Below, one piece after another: positions 8,832-16,808 of a stretch of DNA of 64,000 bases. The notes beneath the pieces are model-generated. The model worked only from the letters and a program-made list of their open reading frames with translations. It was not told where the DNA came from and made no database searches. Source of the stretch: SHAN690 sp040221375 (GTDB lineage: Bacteria; Bacteroidota; Bacteroidia; Flavobacteriales_G; Salibacteraceae). Every line of letters starts with the position of its first letter. Within the stretch, counting starts at the first letter, position 1. The translations under genes and the position numbers were made by a program. The stretch is from assembly GCA_040221375.1 (NCBI GenBank), contig JAVKEP010000085.1, positions 62,001-126,000 of the forward strand, given 5' to 3'.

Positions 8832-10397
8832 TTAAAAGTCTCTGTATCGGTTAATGAGGTTGGTTCTGAATGCAACGTAGGTGTAGGTGTCAATCATCGA
8901 ACGCACGCCATCTCGTTCTGTCCGATTGATGTTGCCAACCACGATTTGTGCATTGCTCTTGGGATTGATGGTGTATCCGAGTTCAAAATTGAAGTAGTCC
9001 TGTGAATGGCCCGTCATCAATGGGAGCTTGCTCACGTTGTGATAGCTCCCTCTTACGAATGCGTCCTTGAAACGATATGAAATCCGGACCAAAAACTCAT
9101 CGTTGGACATCAAGATCGGGTGTGCCAATGACTGATCATTGTGCTGGTAGTAATCCAATGCATCGGTCCCTGCTTGAAATGGTTCCGTAATGATGGTACC
9201 TCTAGCATCGCCTTCCCCGTCATAGTAAAACCCAACTCCAGTGTGGTTATACTCAAGGTTGAGTATAAGGCCTTCGGGTAATCCTGAGAATCGAGCTCCT
9301 ATCTGAGCAGCCTTGCCGTTGGTTCTTGTCTGCACCGCAAATTGGCCGTAAATATTAAGCGATGAAAACGGGCTAACATGACCATTGAGCCCCAGTACAT
9401 GGTTTCGAATTCCGTTGCCCGTGTACAATGCCCCGTACGGCAAATAATACTCAATACTGGAAGGATGATTATTATCTCGCCAAGTCCAAGTGCTGCCATC
9501 AAACACGCCAATTCCCGCCCAGTGTACGGGCTCAAAGTGCAAATAAGAAAACCTTCCTCCTAATCTGCGAAACATGGCCTCCTTGTTATTGTAATTGGGT
9601 GCTATGCGTTCTAAAGATTGCAAGACTGCCCATGTGGTGGTATAGGTCAGTTTGTCTTTCAAAAAGCTGAGGTGTACCCTGAGTAAAGGGTAAGGGGCTG
9701 ATACGTCTGAAAGCAGCATAGAGCGGTGCCCATATCCAAGGAATTGTTTGTCGTGACCAAGCTGGACAAAAGACCGATCGAAGAGAACTACGCCGACGTA
9801 ACCAGTTCCTAGAGTATAGTCATAATCATACGAATCGGACGTGTTGAAAGGCTTCCACCTACCGAATCCAGGAACGCTCCCTCGCTCTGGGTCGACTTCA
9901 TTGTTATACGATCCTCGCTTTGAAACGATGCTGTCCAGGTAGGTAGGAAAGATGGATTGGTTCTCATAAAAGCTCGAGGCAAAAAACACCCGCTCTCCAA
10001 CGGTTCCGGTTAGTTGCAATCCTCTCGTGTTCGTAAACATGCGCCTACCGTCATCGTCTTTTTGGTAGGACGCCTCCAGGTCCCATCCGGCGTCGAGAAA
10101 CAAGGAGAAATCCTCTTCGTTCACCTCCAGTAAATGCTCATTGCGCAACTTCCGCAATACCCAAGATGTGTATTCCTTGCGTTGCCACTTTTTCGAATCG
10201 GCATCGTAGACGGAGTCAAGACTGCCTTGCTCCATCAAAAAAGGCCAGAAAGCGGTTTGGCGAATAGTGGCATCGCGAGCGATGTGGTCGCGCACCAAAT
10301 CGGTATGAGAAGGATTCAGAGGCGAAAGCGCATACTGGGCGCGCAGATCAAAAAAGAGCTGCGATACCAAAAAGAGAATTCCGAGGAGCTTTCGCAT
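8832..10397 (-). CDS. Wzi-like capsule-assembly outer-membrane protein
   Basis: 521 residues, signal peptide (MRKLLGILFLVSQLFFDLRAQ), then a predicted beta-barrel. The conserved block LGHDKQFLGYGHRSMLLSD with PLLRVHLSFLKDKL matches the Wzi family and is shared with the paralogue at 6144-7742. Tyr/Trp/Asn-rich strands continue to the C-terminus, which ends in Arg-Asp-Phe, a plausible barrel-assembly terminal Phe. It lies 9 bp downstream of fcl and 1 bp upstream of the transferase, so the polysaccharide genes form a single unit. Possibly one barrel exports or anchors and the other works in surface attachment or gliding. Confidence 0.82.
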   Translation of the reverse strand: MRKLLGILFLVSQLFFDLRAQYALSPLNPSHTDLVRDHIARDATIRQTAFWPFLMEQGSLDSVYDADSKKWQRKEYTSWVLRKLRNEHLLEVNEEDFSLFLDAGWDLEASYQKDDDGRRMFTNTRGLQLTGTVGERVFFASSFYENQSIFPTYLDSIVSKRGSYNNEVDPERGSVPGFGRWKPFNTSDSYDYDYTLGTGYVGVVLFDRSFVQLGHDKQFLGYGHRSMLLSDVSAPYPLLRVHLSFLKDKLTYTTTWAVLQSLERIAPNYNNKEAMFRRLGGRFSYLHFEPVHWAGIGVFDGSTWTWRDNNHPSSIEYYLPYGALYTGNGIRNHVLGLNGHVSPFSSLNIYGQFAVQTRTNGKAAQIGARFSGLPEGLILNLEYNHTGVGFYYDGEGDARGTIITEPFQAGTDALDYYQHNDQSLAHPILMSNDEFLVRISYRFKDAFVRGSYHNVSKLPLMTGHSQDYFNFELGYTINPKSNAQIVVGNINRTERDGVRSMIDTYTYVAFRTNLINRYRDF

Positions 10398-10406
10398 CTA
10401 GCTAAG

Positions 10407-11351
10407 TTAAGTGGAAACAGCGAACAGGTCTGAATCCTTTACCTCGGCATAGACGGATCTGATTCCGGCCTCTAACTCGATGCGGTGCCTCCATCCTAGT
10501 TGATGCAGTTTGCCGTTGTCCATGAGTTTGCGCGGTGTCCCATCCGGCTTCGAAGAATCAAAGACGAGTTGACCTTGAAACCCAGTTACGCGGGCTACCA
10601 TTTCTGCGAGTTCCTTGATGGTCACATCGCTTCCTGTGCCTACGTTGACAAATCCTTTTTCATCGTAGTTCTCCATCAAAAACAGGCAAGCATCTGCCAG
10701 ATCATCTACGTGTAAAAACTCCCTTCTTGGTGTGCCTGTACCCCAAATTTCAACAGTGGGGTTTCCTTCTAGTGCGGCGCGGTGAAACTTTCGCATCAGC
10801 GCTGGAAGCACGTGCGAATTCTGTAGGTCGTAGTTGTCGTTTGGACCGTAGAGATTCGTGGGCATGGCTGAAATAAAATTGCAACCGTATTGATCACGAA
10901 ATGCCTCGCACATTTTAATGCCGGCAATCTTAGCTATGGCATAGGGCTCATTGGTAGATTCGAGGTACCCTTCTAACAGGTATTCTTCCTTCAGTGGCTG
11001 CGGTGCCAGCTTCGGATAGATGCAGCTCGAACCCAAGAAGAGCATCTTCTTCACCGCGTGCGAATGCGAGGCTTTGATGACATTTGCTTCGATCATCAAA
11101 TTGTCATAAATGAAGTTCGCCCGGAGTGTATTATTCGCGACGATGCCTCCCACTTTTGCAGCTGACATGAACACATACTCTGGCCTCTCAGCTGAGAAAA
11201 ACTCATCCACGGCTTGCTGGTTACGAAGGTCGAGCTCCGACGAAGTGCGCGTAATGATTTTGTTATACCCCTCTGACGCTAGACGGCGAATGATAGCAGA
11301 GCCCACCATTCCGCGATGACCTGCAACGTATATCTTGCTCTCCTTTTGCAT
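10407..11351 (-). CDS. fcl: GDP-L-fucose synthase
   Basis: Epimerase-reductase that converts GDP-4-keto-6-deoxymannose to GDP-L-fucose with NADPH. It has the Rossmann motif VAGHRGMVGSAI near the N-terminus, the SSCIYP loop, the short-chain catalytic YAIAK (Tyr-x-x-x-Lys), and the family motif NLYGPNDNYD. About 314 residues, as expected. The open frame reaches a GTG at 11354, but ATG 11351 overlaps the gmd stop (TGATG) and starts MQKESKIY, so it is preferred. It follows gmd directly, so the two enzymes together supply GDP-fucose for the surface glycan implied by the neighbouring Wzi and WecA-like genes. Confidence 0.96.
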   Translation of the reverse strand: MQKESKIYVAGHRGMVGSAIIRRLASEGYNKIITRTSSELDLRNQQAVDEFFSAERPEYVFMSAAKVGGIVANNTLRANFIYDNLMIEANVIKASHSHAVKKMLFLGSSCIYPKLAPQPLKEEYLLEGYLESTNEPYAIAKIAGIKMCEAFRDQYGCNFISAMPTNLYGPNDNYDLQNSHVLPALMRKFHRAALEGNPTVEIWGTGTPRREFLHVDDLADACLFLMENYDEKGFVNVGTGSDVTIKELAEMVARVTGFQGQLVFDSSKPDGTPRKLMDNGKLHQLGWRHRIELEAGIRSVYAEVKDSDLFAVST

Positions 11352-12439
11352 CACTCGTGGCTTTGAATGACCTTGTGGCCGCCTTCCATGAGGTATTTGT
11401 CCCTACTGAATCGGTCGAGGTCCGCTTGAACCATTTCGCTGCAGAGCTCTTGAACCGTGCGTTTTGGCACCCATCCCAATTCCTCCTTCGCCTTGGTGGC
11501 ATCACCGACGAGCAATTCCACTTCGGTGGGTCTGAAGTAGCTGGGGTCTACTTCCACTACCACTTCTCCTGTTGCTAAATCAATGCCCTTTTCAGCCACA
11601 CCTTCGCCTCTCCACTCGAGCTTTACACCGATGTGATTGAACGATAATTCTACGAATTGACGCACGGTAATCGTGTTTCCAGTTGCCAGTACATAATCGT
11701 CTGGCTTATCTTGTTGCAGCATGAGCCACATCCCTTCCACATAGTCCTGAGCATGCCCCCAATCGCGCTGGGCATCTAAGTTTCCTAAGAAAAGATTTTT
11801 CTGTAAACCCAGTTTGTACTTGGCAACCGCCCGCGTTATTTTTCGCGTGACAAACGTCTCTCCGCGCAAGGGCGATTCGTGGTTGAAGAGAATGCCGTTG
11901 CACGTAAACATGTCGTAGGCCTCGCGGTAGTTTTTACAGATCCAAAATGCATACAACTTGGCCACGCCATAAGGGCTTCTGGGGTAGAAAGGCGTCGTTT
12001 CCTTTTGTGGAATTTCTTGCACTTTTCCGTACAACTCACTTGTGGATGCTTGGTAGAATTTTGTGGTCTTGACCCGGTCTAAAATGCGGATGGCTTCGAG
12101 CAAGCGAAGTGTACCCAGTGCATCGGAATTGGCTGTGTACTCAGGTGTTTCAAATGACACTTTTACGTGACTCTGGGCCGCCAGATTGTAAATCTCATCT
12201 GGTTTCGTTTCTTGGATGATCCGGATGAGGTTGGTGCTATCGGTCAAGTCACCGTAGTGCAGTTTAAAGCGTAAGTCCTTCTCATGTCGGTCTTGGTAAA
12301 GGTGATCGATGCGTTCGGTGTTAAACAAACTACTTCGGCGTTTGATGCCGTGAACGACGTAGCCTTTCTTCAAGAGCAATTCGGCTAGGTACGCTCCATC
12401 CTGGCCCGTAATACCCGTAATCAGTGCGACTTTTGACAT
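11351..12439 (-). CDS. gmd: GDP-mannose 4,6-dehydratase
   Basis: First enzyme of the GDP-fucose branch: GDP-mannose to GDP-4-keto-6-deoxymannose. It carries the N-terminal ALITGITGQDGAYLAELLL motif, the QAS/TSELYGKVQEIPQ segment, the catalytic YGVAK, and LGNLDAQRDWGHAQDYVEGMW, all characteristic. The frame begins at a GTG (12445), but the ATG at 12439 (MSKVALITG) is the natural start, giving 362 residues. A near-match -7 element lies 5 nt upstream. It overlaps fcl at its 3' end. Confidence 0.97.
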   Translation of the reverse strand: MSKVALITGITGQDGAYLAELLLKKGYVVHGIKRRSSLFNTERIDHLYQDRHEKDLRFKLHYGDLTDSTNLIRIIQETKPDEIYNLAAQSHVKVSFETPEYTANSDALGTLRLLEAIRILDRVKTTKFYQASTSELYGKVQEIPQKETTPFYPRSPYGVAKLYAFWICKNYREAYDMFTCNGILFNHESPLRGETFVTRKITRAVAKYKLGLQKNLFLGNLDAQRDWGHAQDYVEGMWLMLQQDKPDDYVLATGNTITVRQFVELSFNHIGVKLEWRGEGVAEKGIDLATGEVVVEVDPSYFRPTEVELLVGDATKAKEELGWVPKRTVQELCSEMVQADLDRFSRDKYLMEGGHKVIQSHE

Positions 12440-12444
12440 GTCCA

Positions 12445-12452
12445 CGAAGGTA
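12445..12452 (-). promoter_or_regulatory. Possible -7 element for gmd (7 of 8)
   Basis: Reads TACCTTCG on the minus strand against the Bacteroidota TAnnTTTG. It ends 5 nt before the ATG at 12439, the same spacing seen at ruvB and the YwqK-repeat gene. No convincing -33 TTTG is visible, so support is weak. Confidence 0.25.
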
Positions 12453-12507
12453 ACTACCTCGCGAAAAAGCCGCGTATAAAATCATCGACTCTTTGTAGTA
12501 TTGAAAG

Positions 12508-13542
12508 ATGAAGATTCTACATTGGGTTTGGGTCTTGGTGCTGCTCACGGCCTGCGGTCCTACGAAAAAGAAAGTCTTGCCCCCCTCAACCCCGCATTGG
12601 GTGGCCGTTGAAAGGATCACTTCCGCCCATCTTCGGGGGCTGCATTGCGTGGACGACTCGGTCGCTTGGGCCAGTGGTACAGAAGGAACCGTCATGCTTC
12701 TGTCCGACGGGATTCACTGGAAAGATGTTTCGATTTCAACAGCAAGAGGCAAGGACCTGCGCGACGTGCACGGTTTCGACGCTCAAACGGCCGTCGCCAT
12801 GAGCTCGGGAAATGGCGTTGCTATCTACCGAACAAGGGATGCAGGCGCGACTTGGGTACCTGTTTATGAAGACACAAACCAATCGGTATTCTATGACGGG
12901 ATTGATTTTAATGCAAATGGCCTGGGCGTAGCCTACGGTGACCCCATCGATGGCCGGATGGCCTTGTTGGTGAGCATGGACTTTGGCGCTAATTGGGAAG
13001 CAGTGGTTGATTCTCTTCGCCCGCCTATGGACAGCAATGAAGCGGGATATGCCGCCAGTGGCACTGGTATCGTCGTTCAGGAAGACCGAATATTGGTAGC
13101 GACGGGCGGAGGGCCCAAAAGCCGCATCCTTGTGTTTGATCCTTCGTTGAATTTGGTAGCGCAGCACCTGGTACCGATCGAAACTAATCCAGGAAGTGGA
13201 ATCTTCTCTATTGCGGCGCTATCTGCTGATAACATCATCGCGGTGGGAGGAAGCTACATGGACAGCACTGCCTCGTCGTCTAATTGCGCCGTAACCATTG
13301 ATGGAAACGCTTGGATACCGATCACGGTTCAAAATCCACGGGGATATCGATCATGCATCGCCGTGTCACGAACGGGTGAATATTTAATTTCTGTGGGCCG
13401 AACAGGAAGTGACTATTCTACGGATGCTGGGTTGACTTGGCGAAGCATGGGTGATGAGGGGTACTTTACTTGCGATCTCTACTCGAAATCAGGTTGGGCT
13501 GCCGGACGAAACGGCAAACTGGCTAGGCTTGAGTGGAAATAA
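12508..13542 (+). CDS. YCF48-like beta-propeller lipoprotein
   Basis: 344 residues with a lipoprotein signal (VLVLLTAC, lipidation Cys16). The body is made of BNR/YCF48-type repeats: blades ending in motifs such as SDGIHWKDV, TRDAGATWVP, SMDFGANWEA and STDAGLTWRS, the Asp-box-like Ser-x-Asp-x-Gly-x-x-Trp pattern. This indicates a six- or seven-bladed propeller on the outer or inner membrane surface. Bacteroidota homologues are often labelled oxidoreductase-like or photosystem II assembly-like, without known function. It stands alone between the divergent gmd operon and a convergent small gene, followed by a hairpin terminator. Confidence 0.85.
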   Translation: MKILHWVWVLVLLTACGPTKKKVLPPSTPHWVAVERITSAHLRGLHCVDDSVAWASGTEGTVMLLSDGIHWKDVSISTARGKDLRDVHGFDAQTAVAMSSGNGVAIYRTRDAGATWVPVYEDTNQSVFYDGIDFNANGLGVAYGDPIDGRMALLVSMDFGANWEAVVDSLRPPMDSNEAGYAASGTGIVVQEDRILVATGGGPKSRILVFDPSLNLVAQHLVPIETNPGSGIFSIAALSADNIIAVGGSYMDSTASSSNCAVTIDGNAWIPITVQNPRGYRSCIAVSRTGEYLISVGRTGSDYSTDAGLTWRSMGDEGYFTCDLYSKSGWAAGRNGKLARLEWK

Positions 13543-13565
13543 AAAGGCCGCTTAATGCGGCTTAT
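13541..13565. terminator. Bidirectional hairpin terminator
   Basis: Inverted repeat GCCGC/GCGGC (13547-13551 with 13557-13561, loop TTAAT), extendable by a G-T and an A-T pair. It has five A on the left (13541-13545) and TTATT on the right, so it can act on both strands. It lies between the convergent genes ending at 13542 and 13580. Confidence 0.6.
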
Positions 13566-13579
13566 TAAGTGAGGTTGCT

Positions 13580-14161
13580 TTAGTGCAAACCATTTCCAGT
13601 ATGCGGATGCCTCGAATTGTACTCGCGCACTACCGCTGGCGATAGATTGGGTGTGTAATCTTTAGACTTCACTTTGTCATAGATTTCTTGATCATCTGCG
13701 AAGTACTTTGCCATCTTCTTTTGGTCCTTAAAGCTGTTGGTACCTTTTGGTATATCACGGAGTACTTGCATTTTCTCTTGTCCTTCTTTCATTAGAAAGT
13801 ACGTTGCTCCCGCACTGTTGTGCAAGGCATAGCAAGTCATCGCGCCGCGTACTTCTACCTTCAATAACTGTGAACCGTAGCCTTTTGGGATTTTTTCTTT
13901 GACGATGAACAATTGATTGCCCTTCCCTACTGCCAACAAGTCCTTGCGCTTGTGTTTCTTGATTTCCCCATCTGGATGCATTAGCCATGCGTTCATGTGC
14001 TCCATGAGGTGGGTGGAGCGTTCGTTCACTTTTCCGAAAATCGTGTCAGTAGGGTTGTCCTTTAAGACGACGAAACCGTCCAAAGTAAAATCCTCAGCCT
14101 TCTTTTGGGCGCTTGCATTGGTAATGAGCAGCACAATCACTGCGATCAGGGTTAGTCTCAT
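13580..14161 (-). CDS. Small secreted protein of unknown function
   Basis: 193 residues with a clear signal peptide (MRLTLIAVIVLLITNASAQ). No family recognised. The mature part begins KKAEDFTLDGFVVLKDNPTDTIFGKVN, which resembles the opening of many Bacteroidota exported proteins describing a 'FYDGYIV-x-x-x-GDTI-x-G' strand pattern. It is followed by a beta-rich middle with many lysines and a Lys/Asp-rich helical tail ending HPHTGNGLH. It has its own well-formed promoter (TTTG-18-TATTTTTG) and a downstream hairpin, so it is a monocistronic unit. Confidence 0.7.
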   Translation of the reverse strand: MRLTLIAVIVLLITNASAQKKAEDFTLDGFVVLKDNPTDTIFGKVNERSTHLMEHMNAWLMHPDGEIKKHKRKDLLAVGKGNQLFIVKEKIPKGYGSQLLKVEVRGAMTCYALHNSAGATYFLMKEGQEKMQVLRDIPKGTNSFKDQKKMAKYFADDQEIYDKVKSKDYTPNLSPAVVREYNSRHPHTGNGLH

Positions 14162-14186
14162 AGTAGTCGTTAATTCGGGTTTGGCT

Positions 14187-14216
14187 CAAAAATAGCATTG
14201 ATGAGATAACCTCAAA
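14187..14216 (-). promoter_or_regulatory. Bacteroidota-type promoter of the 13580-14161 gene
   Basis: Minus-strand TTTG (14216-14213), an 18-nt spacer, then TATTTTTG (14194-14187), a full match to the TTTG / TAnnTTTG promoter of Bacteroidota. It ends 25 nt before the ATG at 14161. This is the best complete promoter in the window. Confidence 0.6.
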
Positions 14217-14235
14217 CAATGATGGCCTTTTTCTC

Positions 14236-15018
14236 TTACTGAACGATGAACCAATTGTTCAGTAAGTTCTCCTTGTTGTAGCGCATTTCATGGCCTGTTA
14301 CATGGTCAGTAACCATTTTACCTGCTGCCTTAGCGATGGCATGTCCGGCTCCCGTATCCCACTCCATGGTGGGTCCAAAGCGTGGATAAATATCTGCCTT
14401 TCCCTCTGCCACTAGGCATATTTTCAGACTCGATCCCATGGAAGCAAAATCCACTTCACCGTGTTCTTCCTTGAGTTCGTCCACAAAAACTTGGGTTTCT
14501 GGACTGAAGTGACTGCGACTCGCAACCACGATAAACGGCTTTGCTGGTTTGTCAATGGGAATGTTTGTTTTAGAACTTAAGATCTGATCCACAGGAGAGT
14601 CCACTTCTACTCCTTCGGCGACCCATGCTTCTTGTCCCACGTTTCCAACAAATAGCTTCTTCAGTACCGGTGCGTATATGATTCCATAGACAGGAAGCCC
14701 GTCTTCAATGAGGGCGATGTTTACGGTGAATTCACCGTTCTTCTTCACAAATTCCTTCGTCCCATCGAGCGGATCTACCAGCCAGAAACTGCTCCAATCC
14801 TTGCGTTCTGCAAAGCTCATTTCCTTGCCTTCCTCGCTCAATATTGGAATGCCGGTGTCTTGTAAAAAGGACATGATGGCAAGATGGCTGTTGCGGTCTG
14901 CTTCTGTGAGGGGGCTTTTATCTGCCTTGGTCTCTACGTCAAAGTCTTGTGCATAGATCTTCATGATTTCTTCGCCGGCCTTCAATGAAGCGTCTATGAG
15001 TAATCGTTCAAATTTCAT
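14236..15018 (-). CDS. cysQ: 3'(2'),5'-bisphosphate nucleotidase
   Basis: Magnesium-dependent, lithium-sensitive-type phosphatase that hydrolyses PAP (and PAPS) to AMP (and APS), relieving product inhibition after sulfate activation. Signature motifs are the metal-binding LSEEGKEM, FWLVDPLDGTKEF, and the C-terminal EWDTGAGHAIAKAAG. The frame opens at 15036, but ATG 15018 (MKFERLLIDAS) matches the family start and gives 260 residues. It lies about 4 kb from the divergently organised cysCDN, separated by an unrelated deoC/ALDH unit and a lipoprotein. A 7-of-8 -7 element ends 5 nt before this ATG. Confidence 0.93.
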   Translation of the reverse strand: MKFERLLIDASLKAGEEIMKIYAQDFDVETKADKSPLTEADRNSHLAIMSFLQDTGIPILSEEGKEMSFAERKDWSSFWLVDPLDGTKEFVKKNGEFTVNIALIEDGLPVYGIIYAPVLKKLFVGNVGQEAWVAEGVEVDSPVDQILSSKTNIPIDKPAKPFIVVASRSHFSPETQVFVDELKEEHGEVDFASMGSSLKICLVAEGKADIYPRFGPTMEWDTGAGHAIAKAAGKMVTDHVTGHEMRYNKENLLNNWFIVQ

Positions 15019-15023
15019 GGGTG

Positions 15024-15031
15024 CAAGTTTA
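15024..15031 (-). promoter_or_regulatory. Possible -7 element for cysQ (7 of 8)
   Basis: TAAACTTG on the minus strand, one mismatch to TAnnTTTG, followed by CACCC and the ATG at 15018. No clear -33 box. Confidence 0.28.
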
Positions 15032-15082
15032 GTCAATACCCAAAGCGAATGGACTTAAAAAAATTCGATTAGAAAGCATGAT

Positions 15083-15853
15083 TTACTCCTCCTTAAGACC
15101 GTAAAACATGATGTAATATTCAGAGGTCGGATACGACTTCAATCCGCAAGCGTAGCAACGGGAAACGAATAATGTATCCTCTTTAAGCCTAATATAATCG
15201 CCCCCATGCTGACTTGTATCGATGGGGTAATTAGACCTATCAATTGATTCCAAAACATAATCTCCTCGCAATCCAAAATTGTAGCCCCAACCAGGATATT
15301 CGGGCACCAAAGAAACAACCGCAGGAAATTGGGTGGTATCCACATTGATCGTGAGCGTGGACTTATAAGAACTATCTGTTCCATCAAGATTCCTTTGCCA
15401 CACGCCACCTATGTATGTTCCCCCATAGCTAAACGTATCTTTCTGAGGTGTGGGAACGGATTTGTAAAAGTGGTTCTTGGTTGAATAAGTTCCCCAATCG
15501 TTGTAAGCCCTATAGGGAAATTCTCTAACTACCAAGTGACCATCAGATACTGATGGTGCTTGATGATAATACGGATCATACTGCCGTCGATGCAAAGTGT
15601 CAATAACCACTCCATCCTTGTGCAAAACAAAACCACTAACCGACATTTGCTTTACTACGTATGAGCTTTGATCATCTCGTCGAGTTAGTACCCGATGTGT
15701 AAATGTGGTATGAGTCCAGGTGAATACAGCCATTAGGGTATCAGGCAATTCAGGAATCTCCTCGGGAATTAATTCGTAAGGCTCCAGTTCTTTTTTGCAT
15801 TGCGTAAAACCCAGCAGACAAAGTATTACCAAGAAATTATACAATACCCTCAT
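15083..15853 (-). CDS. Orphan lipoprotein, function unknown
   Basis: No family recognised. From ATG 15853 (256 aa) it begins MRVLYNFLVILCLLGFTQC, a probable lipoprotein signal with Cys19 followed by KKE. An ATG at 15865 adds four residues but would leave almost no leader after the promoter, so 15853 is chosen. After a Pro/Glu-rich linker (EEIPELPDT) the protein is strongly beta, rich in Tyr, Ser, Thr and Asp (for example DPYYHQAPSVSDGH). It ends with a Cys-Tyr-Ala-Cys pair near the C-terminus that may form a disulfide. Its own promoter precedes it. Composition looks ordinary beside its neighbours. Confidence 0.68.
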   Translation of the reverse strand: MRVLYNFLVILCLLGFTQCKKELEPYELIPEEIPELPDTLMAVFTWTHTTFTHRVLTRRDDQSSYVVKQMSVSGFVLHKDGVVIDTLHRRQYDPYYHQAPSVSDGHLVVREFPYRAYNDWGTYSTKNHFYKSVPTPQKDTFSYGGTYIGGVWQRNLDGTDSSYKSTLTINVDTTQFPAVVSLVPEYPGWGYNFGLRGDYVLESIDRSNYPIDTSQHGGDYIRLKEDTLFVSRCYACGLKSYPTSEYYIMFYGLKEE

Positions 15854-15875
15854 TCCAAATTGCATTTCTCGTGAC

Positions 15876-15907
15876 TAAAGCTAGCTATTTCCATTTTCCA
15901 GGACAAA
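15876..15907 (-). promoter_or_regulatory. Promoter of the orphan lipoprotein gene
   Basis: Minus-strand TTTG (15907-15904), 20-nt spacer, then TAGCTTTA (15883-15876), one mismatch to TAnnTTTG. It is positioned 22 nt before the ATG at 15853. Confidence 0.45.
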
Positions 15908-15928
15908 AAACCCAGCGATGGCCATGCT

Positions 15929-16795
15929 TTAGTAAGACGCGCTTCCAGCTGTGCTGGTTTGCACCGGATGCCAAGTGGTTTTAACTTCCTGTAAGTCGAG
16001 AATCTTGTAGGGGTCTTGCTTAGTAGAAATAGAAGGCCATTGGATCAGGCGCTTGACATTTTCCGATGCAATGAGGAGTTCCTTTACGTCAACTCCGCTT
16101 CGTGCAATCACCAAAGCATTTACATCCAGGTGAGACGCCATGTGTGGAAGTAGCTCCTTCGCGTCTCCTGTAAGAACGTTGACCACACCACCTGGAACGT
16201 CCGAGTTCTGAATTACTTCAGCAAAGCTGATGGCGGTTGTTGCCTTTAATTGAGACGCCAGAAGTATTGCGGCATTGCCGCCTGCAATGATCGGAGCCAT
16301 GGCGCTTATTAAACCAAGCAGAGGAGAATTTTCTGGGGCGAGCACGGCTACCACACCCGTCGGCTCGTGGACCGAAAAGTTGAAATGTGCACTCGCCGTC
16401 GGGTTTACTGAACTGAACATTGCAGAGTACTTGTCACACCAACCCGCGTAGTAGACCAATCGATCTACGGATGCTTCCACTTCCACTTTTGCTTCCTTCT
16501 TTGACATACCTAAGGACTGCAACTCGCTCGTAAATGCCTCACCCCTAGTTTCAAGCATTTCGGCCAATCGGTACAAGACTTGCCCGCGATTGTAAGCAGT
16601 CATACCAGCCCACCCTGCCTGAGCCTTTCGCGCTGCCACTGCCGCATTGCGAAAGTCTTTCCTAGATCCGAGGCACATGTTTGCGATCAAGGATCCTTTG
16701 TCGTCGTAAATAGGATAATACCTACCACTTTCTGTGCGCGGAAACTTGCCTCCTATGAAGAGCTTGTAGGTCTTTTTTACATCTAATCTTGGCAT
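15929..16795 (-). CDS. Truncated, catalytically dead aldehyde-dehydrogenase-like protein
   Basis: 288 residues covering only the N-terminal, NAD-binding half of an aldehyde dehydrogenase. The start (YKLFIGGKFPRTESGRYYPIYD) parallels the full enzyme encoded 13 bp upstream. The catalytic Cys/Glu half is absent, and remaining active-site positions are altered: the Pro-Trp-Asn segment reads APENSP, the Lys-Pro-x-Glu adenine-ribose site reads LLASQLK, and the FTGS loop reads VIARS. The stop at 15929 leaves only 75 bp before the next gene's start at 15853, too little for a lost C-terminal half, so this is not a simple frameshift. It resembles the inactive second module of ALDH16-type double dehydrogenases, here as a separate protein. 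A structural or regulatory partner of the active ALDH is the natural guess. Confidence 0.82.
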   Translation of the reverse strand: MPRLDVKKTYKLFIGGKFPRTESGRYYPIYDDKGSLIANMCLGSRKDFRNAAVAARKAQAGWAGMTAYNRGQVLYRLAEMLETRGEAFTSELQSLGMSKKEAKVEVEASVDRLVYYAGWCDKYSAMFSSVNPTASAHFNFSVHEPTGVVAVLAPENSPLLGLISAMAPIIAGGNAAILLASQLKATTAISFAEVIQNSDVPGGVVNVLTGDAKELLPHMASHLDVNALVIARSGVDVKELLIASENVKRLIQWPSISTKQDPYKILDLQEVKTTWHPVQTSTAGSASY

Positions 16796-16808
16796 GCGCT
16801 TCTTTCTT

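Noticed and set aside
13580..14161. Toxin-antitoxin or defence island around the small unknown genes
   Set aside because: No paired small genes, nuclease or immunity motifs; the surrounding genes are metabolic and envelope functions.
15929..16795. Frameshift or sequencing error as the reason for the short ALDH
   Set aside because: Only about 75 bp lie between its stop and the next gene's start, so no missing C-terminal half can be nearby; the remaining active-site positions are altered too.
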